From NCBI RefSeq assembly GCF_030272615.1, contig NC_081407.1, forward strand, positions 439,175,230 through 439,239,229: a DNA stretch of 64,000 nt. Direction: 5' to 3'. The position numbers and the translations under genes were made by a program. The stretch's first letter is position 1, and each line of letters starts with the position of its first letter. Positions 58,053 through 64,000 of this stretch are shown piece by piece. Below the pieces are notes generated by a model. It did no database searches, was not told where the DNA came from, and was given only the letters and a program-made list of their open reading frames with translations. The DNA is from Cryptomeria japonica (lineage: Eukaryota > Streptophyta > Pinopsida > Cupressales > Cupressaceae).

Positions 58053-61000
58053 TTTCTACCCCCCCTCCTCTTTGTTTGATAAAAGTTACAATAAATAGAG
58101 CCTCACAGAATTTTCCGTTTCTAGTAACCATTTCTTGAAATATAACTTCTTGGCTTCCCCTTACACTTAATATTTTATGAGCCATTAGATTCATAAGGCT
58201 AATAGTAAACACACCAACGATCTTAATAATGCAAGGTCAATTACATCCATAACATGGTATACCTAAATGGGAAGATGAAGATGTGTCGTCATTGTCATTA
58301 CTACATCTAGACATATCCTTATCTCTAGGCTAGGAATTGTATTCCTTATAACACATGCTTATGCATTTATAGATTTTTCAGCTTCCACCTCTTTGTGCAT
58401 AGGTTCAGGTGATGAATTTTGAGATGTTTCATTGTCTGTATTCTCTTCATGCACTAGCAGGGGTGCATTTAAAGAAGGAATATTGCTTACAGGTTTATGT
58501 CTGCTTCCTAAAAATGAAGATCATTTCTTGGTTTCTTAAAGCTCACAATGAGGTCTTTTTCTATAATATAATATTCATGATACCAGAGGTGCAATCCATT
58601 GTATCCAACAATTGATGTTACTGGGACATATGTATGTGGGTATATTGTAGAAAACTGAAGAGCATCCACACTTTCTTTGCCTTATCGGGTTCTTGTGGAG
58701 ACTTGAAAACTTTGTATATCACCCGACCATGCATGATGTTTGGTAGTCAGCTGAAATTAAAACATTTGAACCACCTTTAGAGAGTTGGTAGTGTTGGTTC
58801 CCAAAACCATAGATTGGAAAACCAAAAGACCTGCCAAATCCTCAAGTATTCCAATCAGCCTTGGCCAATGAATAGGGATGGTCAAAGACCAAATCCCTCT
58901 GCACTTTAGGCTCCACTGAACTTAGGTGGGTGTGCCTCTTCCTCTCAAACACAAAAGAGGTTAGTTATAGTGGATTTAAACCTTTTAGCAAGTTTACACA
59001 ACTGGCAAATTATTGTTCTGTAACTATGCTTTATTATGTGCTTTAATTGAATGCTTTGAAAATAAATGATTGTGAATGTATATTGAAAATGAGATTGCTT
59101 TTAGGACTTAAATGAAATCTGTATAGATCAATTCATATAGGATTTGGGAGGAACGTTTCTCTATCAAGGACCTTGAATGCATACAGATCAAAACCTTAAA
59201 AGATCAATAACAGACTAGTGCCTCTATCCAGGGATATATATGACACTTTGTAGAAAAAATATCTTATCAACTCAAGAGAAAATTTCTCATCAACTATGAA
59301 GGTTCAATATGCGTTACACAAACAATAAGAACTCAATCTTTCACTTAATGCAACGACATGTGATTCATGTCATAGAAAATCTATAAACAGATTTATCAAG
59401 AGAACAAAGATAATCATCAACACAAAAGTGTACACAATATTTGGAAAAAGAAACAATGAACCTTGTATATTAATCTTCAGGAAATAATGGCATACATAAG
59501 CTGCACTTGCAGATACTCTATTACAGATTGCTTGCACAAAATTATACTTCTTATTTCTATAGACTTCCCTAACAGAAAATGACATTTAGTCCTTATAGTA
59601 GTATCTTGTTCTCATGATTCTCCTCCCTTTTACATATAAGAATGAGTCCCTTTAAGTAAATAAATCAAAAGGCATATATGAAAGGACACACCCTTCATAC
59701 ATAGAAGGGAGTTACAGACAATTGCATTCCAAAGGACACACCCTTTGGTTTAACAAATAATTTACAAATTAAAACCCTACAAATACTAAATGATGCTTCA
59801 ATAATGTATGCTTTATTCTCTGTCTTGATAAAATTCCTCAGCAAGTATTCATTATCTTCTCATTATTTTCTACACACAAGATAAGCCAATCAGATTCCTT
59901 GATTTGAAAATAAAACGTATTCCACTTTAGATTTTAGTTTGAAAATACTTGTTTAAAATAATTCATTAAAACCAAAGTATTTTCCTTTAAAAATATTTTG
60001 CAAACATAGCATCCATTCATATAAAATAATACCTTACCCTAAAATATATATTCAAGGCACTTTATTCAGGATAAATACACCTAAAAGTTATCTTTAATGC
60101 ACTTTCAAATAATAACATAAAGCAGAGAATATACTTCCCTTTTATGAAATTCATGAGTTACTATTCCAGCCATATGATAAGAACGTATTTTCTCCTTGTA
60201 GTATGAGTTATACATTTAATTCTGATTTTTTATTCTGCATCCCACCACGTGTCTACTTCTGGTTTGATTGCGGATCACCTTAGGCAATACCCGATTTTAC
60301 CATCTCAGCACCGCCGAACCCACCTCAACTTTAACTCTTCCGTGTCGCTGATTTGTGATGGATATTCATCATGCATCTCTGCATAGAGAATCAGCAACAA
60401 TCGTTAGATCTTTTCCAACCTTCTCGCAAGTTATCTCCTCCAAACTGCTTCCTTAGCAGGCCCCAACACTCGGTCGCCATGTCACGGTGAATAAACATCA
60501 CACATCTTTCGATCGCGGTATAGTGACCACTGTCGGATCAACTCGGATGACCGTCTGATCTTCCTTATCTTCTCGGCCTTTAACCTTGCCTGAGCGGCTC
60601 TCTCTTTGCTTTATTCATCCATGTCATGTGTCACTCTCTAGTTCGCCCATGGATCCACCTACCCACCACTTGGACCTCAGTTCTTCTTCTATGCTCCGCC
60701 ACATGGCACATCCTGATTGGCTTTGGAGTCCCTACCCTGCTACCTTAGGATGACCTCACTAATCACCGGAATGAAGCTCTACCTTGTTGCCAAGTCGCGA
60801 TGGATTTCATTGAGCGGTTTCCCATCACGATGTAGCGACAACCATTGGATCTTTTTGCTGGACCATCAAATCTGGCTTACTTGCTTGATGTTTAGCCTCC
60901 ATCCTCGCCAGTCTATCACAAAACTTTGGTTGCCTTGAGATGCTTGTTCACATGTGTGGGGTCCACTATGTTCAGCCTTCTTCATGCCAAAAGCTATTTG

Positions 61001-61982
61001 TCTTTCGATAGTTATCATACGGACCGCTTTGGATTTAAGTGTTAAAAGAGCCTATCCCACAAACAATGTGGGATAAAGGCTTTCCCTGTTTTGACGTAGC
61101 TCCATGTTCTTCAGTTATGCTCCTGCAAAACGATTTACTAACATCCGACTGAAAAAGCTCTGAATTTAGATTTGCCTTTAGAAAACATATCAAATAATCT
61201 CATATGAATCCGAAATTCGAAACATAGGTCTTGAGATATACATGAAATACAAAGGAATAGTTAATTTGACCTGAAATGTTGAGATGAACAAGAATTATGG
61301 TTTGAAAAGGTATACCTGGCTTGATTTCAGAATTTGTGAAACATATACATACCTCGAGCTGACCTCTTGATGGATGCATCAGACTTGGTCTCTGGAAGTT
61401 AGAATTGAATGAACTTACTTGATTATAGATGTTACACATGATTGAGCATAGAGATCTACTTTCTGGCATAAATCTGGAACTCTAAAATTTGAAAATTTTA
61501 GGGTTCCAACTGGTAGGAGAGCCTGGTGTACCAATACATATCAAACCTGGCATGCTTGGTGTTTTCTATCAGTGAGTCAGGGACTTTCAAAAGTTTGAAA
61601 CTTCATGACTAAGTTGGAAAAAACACAAAAGCCATGACAACGATAGGAGTTGCTAAGGCAAATAAAGGGATCACTTAAAAAAGGTTCGTGACTTGGTAGA
61701 AAAATTTAGATTTGGTGGATAACATGGGCTCTGAATGGGGACAAGGACTAATAAGACACAGAGAACCCCATAGGCTTGGGCAAGACTAGTGCATGGAGAT
61801 TGGGTGTCAGGGTCATCGTGATCATCAATAGAAAATAGGGAGCTGCTTGTAGAAAGGTGGAGGGGAACAGGGCACACCAAAAATTACAAGCCAAAACTAA
61901 TTAAAACCTACAACACAACAAAAATTTATTTACAAATGTATACATGGGTGGAACCCCTCACATTGGGAAAGATCTAGACAAC
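58053..61982. other. Interior of the last element, mostly non-coding
   Basis: No recognised domain on either strand. About 60240-60960 is less AT-rich, with many CG-containing words (on the minus strand GTCGCTACATCGTGATGG, ATCGCGACTTGGC, ACCGCGATCG) similar in style to the leader repeats of element B. A second nested insertion here is possible but I could not find its borders. Confidence 0.4.
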
Positions 61983-62379
61983 TCATGCAAAACCGTTCAC
62001 AGGTTGTGAAAAATATAACCCACTGCGGAAAAGAAGTGTACTCTTGTGAAATACTAGCAAACCCAAGAATAACATGCATTTCCACTGGAGACTCAACTTG
62101 TGCAAGAAGCCTTTGCACACTAGTATGCAACCAAAAAGCCACTTTTCATCATAATTTTTAAAATCATAACCCACTTCCTTTCTGGCTTCATACATGAACT
62201 TTGTGAAATGATTTGGCTCATCATTGATTATTACATTAATTTCATCAAAGACATCCAAGACCAAACCTTCCTCTTTTTGATCACATGATAAACCAATTTT
62301 CGTATATGCAACTGATGACTACATCTTCTGAAGATCATATTCCTCTAGCATGGGATCGGTTTTAACATAGATGTCCTAT

Positions 62380-63322
62380 TCATTTTACACAAATGAAATC
62401 ATCATTGAAAGTACAATGTTCTTTACTCATATCAACAGACTTCATTATCAAATCATCATAATCTTCAATCTTACTTTTATCATCAACATAAGAAGAAAGA
62501 ATCTGAACTAGAGCTTCTTGAGTTTGCATGACATCCTTTTCATGAAAAGGGTTCCCGAAATGGGAAGAACACATTACCTCCTTTTCTCCACTTGCTTGAT
62601 CAATAAAACTGAAAAATGAATATTTAGGCTGCATTATATAAAAATATGATTGACTGGTTCCTTCCATATCTATTTTATTTTCAATCTTTCTTTCAACATC
62701 CTCAGGTATTCGGTCAACATCATTAAAAATAAAAGCCTCCATTTCTGTGCTATAATCTAAAGATTCTTTTGTAGCCTCATGCAAGATATTATCCTTTTCT
62801 TGATTCTTTTCATCAATATTAAAAGCAAAAGTTTCTAATTCAGAAGGAAAAGAAGACTCAGGCACAATGTCATTTGTACCTCTGTTTGTTTCACCAAAAT
62901 TGCAAATAAATGCATTTGCATCAATTTCAATGATATGACCATCTTCATCCTCTATTCCACACCATAAATTGTTATTTGAATCTCTCAAGAACTAGTCAGG
63001 AATAAAGACACTTTTATGCTCTCCTCGTAATGCTTCTCTTTCAAGAGGGATGAGCGGTTGCTCAATCTTTTTCATTTGCATGCATATCAAAGAAGATTCA
63101 AACTTTTTTACTTTCATCTTGGTACAAATTCATTGGCACACCATCTCCTTCACCGATGAAAGAAATATTATGGGAGTGATAAGGATACAAATAAATACAA
63201 CACTCATCATGTCCAAGTTCCTCTTGAAGAAGCTTCAACTTCTCCAATGTTGCCTGCAACTGATGAGTTTCTTTCTTGAGGTCCTTAAGTAGATAATATC
63301 TAAGATGTATGATGTTAAGCAA
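62380..63322 (-). pseudogene. Unknown coding remnant in the last element
   Basis: From about 63322 the minus strand reads a coiled-coil-like stretch (ATLEKLKLLQEELG). After a frame change it continues through PLEREALRGEHKSVFIPD, an in-frame TAG near 62993, and an acidic region (CGIEDEDGHIIEIDANAF, EMEAFIFNDVDRIPED) to a stop at 62380. A further piece at 61983-62264 may follow. No retroviral domain recognised. It occupies the gag position, just inside the primer-binding site. Confidence 0.4.
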
Positions 63323-63597
63323 TAGTACAAATTTGTGGTTTTTAGATGGATCTAACTTCTTCCTCTCAGCTACACAAATGCTTTCTTTAAAAGCATTTCA
63401 AAATGAATGAAGCACCTCATCATCTTCCGTCAGTATTTCTTGGAAAGTTGGTGTGGTCCGCCTTCATTCTAGCTGATTCCTTTTCTTGGCTTCATCTCAA
63501 ACCATATTTCTAAGATCCTTTAATTTAAAAGAGTCACCAAACTTATTTTTGGAAACACATCATTATATAGAAAGAAAGAACTAATCCTTTCACTTTC

Positions 63598-63619
63598 CCC
63601 AACAAAGTCACCAAAAATT
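63598..63619 (-). other. Primer-binding region of the last element
   Basis: TTTTTGGTGACTTTGTTGGGG on the minus strand just inside the 5' LTR; most differences from the common Gypsy form are C-to-T. Confidence 0.5.
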
Positions 63620-64000
63620 TGTTGGCTAACAGATTTATACTTTTAAATTATAATCGAATGACTCACTTCAGCACAAAATAAGACCAGTTGCAACCAACAA
63701 TTGAGAAAACTGTAACGGTTCCTCTCTATATTTTGATATGAAGGTACAACTCCCTTCATTAGATAAAATGTGTATTTTCTGGATATGCTTTTAACTGGAA
63801 AGCAATAAAGGCAACTAACATATGCTCATAGACATGACACAGATGTGAACAAAAAATTTATAAATAAAGAGGTATAGGGATAAATGACACAAATTCCATC
63901 TTCCAAATACGCTCAACAGATAAACAAGAAAACAATAGTAATTCCCTCCAGCTAATGTGAATATTCAGAATTCAAAGTTTATGAAATAACCACAATCACA
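63620..64000 (-). repeat. 5' LTR of the last element, truncated by window end
   Basis: Begins TGTTGGCTAACAG and aligns with 57493-57873 by eye, including ATAATCGAATGACTCACTTCAGC. The rest lies outside the window. Confidence 0.72.

Larger units (their letters stand above)
57493..64000 (-). mobile_element. LTR retroelement running off the window, no pol seen
   Basis: An LTR at 57493-58052 and the start of its partner at 63620 share TGTTGG(T/C)TAACAG and align by eye over about 380 bases to the window end. The minus-strand primer-binding region TTTTTGGTGACTTTGTTGGGG (63598-63618) resembles the TTGGCGCCGTTGCCGGGGA type of Athila/Tat-like Gypsy elements after C-to-T decay. Interior 58053-63619 has only fragments of an unknown frame. 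It interrupts a zinc-knuckle Gag fragment at 57492. Confidence 0.7.

Overview
The window looks like repeat-dominated nuclear DNA of a seed plant, most likely a conifer or other gymnosperm. It is AT-rich and contains split plant-type transposase genes with GT-AG introns, Copia and Gypsy LTR retrotransposons, LINE tails and a pentatricopeptide (PPR) fragment of the repeated 'CAKMGALEQGMDIH' type common in conifers (species inferred, not proven). I see no intact host gene, tRNA, rRNA or CRISPR. Nearly every reading frame is broken by nonsense codons.

Layout. Positions 2532-42363 read as one 39.8-kb CACTA (En/Spm) DNA transposon. It has a matching pair of terminal inverted repeats, CGTCGG-type subterminal motifs at both ends, and two minus-strand genes: a TNP2 transposase with DUF4218/DUF4216 parts (34188-39650) and a Transposase_24-like gene (24156-33760). 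The two sides of the insertion carry the two halves of one minus-strand gene (gene C, 42364-43455 continuing at 2531-1772), which supports a single insertion. Nested inside are: two paralogous copies (A, 3871-7022; B, 11451-22882) of a large protein gene I do not recognise, each preceded by dense short-motif arrays (ATCGAT-type, GCGAAGTAGCGAAA-type); a Gypsy element with gag and protease only (14502-22208, TSD AGTGG) inserted in a codon-exact way into gene B; a Copia element (24985-31708) inside a transposase exon; and a solo LTR (34909-36059) inside another exon. A PPR fragment lies near the right CACTA end.

Right of the CACTA are the gene C 5' half, a truncated LINE (43590-45040), a putative plus-strand Gypsy 3' end with an ATCAAT-rich LTR (46700-48650), a second truncated LINE (50060-51992), a Copia-type LTR unit whose cargo is not gag-pol but another large protein (D, 51993-56584), a zinc-knuckle Gag fragment (57060-57492), and a further LTR element that runs off the window (57493-64000).

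Main point of interest. Genes A, B, C, D and fragment E look like members of one loosely related group of long retroelement-borne proteins: an N-terminal folded region, a lysine- or proline-rich linker in some, and a coiled-coil C-terminus, with no reverse transcriptase or integrase. D and E share the polypurine tract and flanking module of the autonomous Copia element in the same window, which suggests they are moved in trans. All family names rest on motifs read by eye; no database search was possible.
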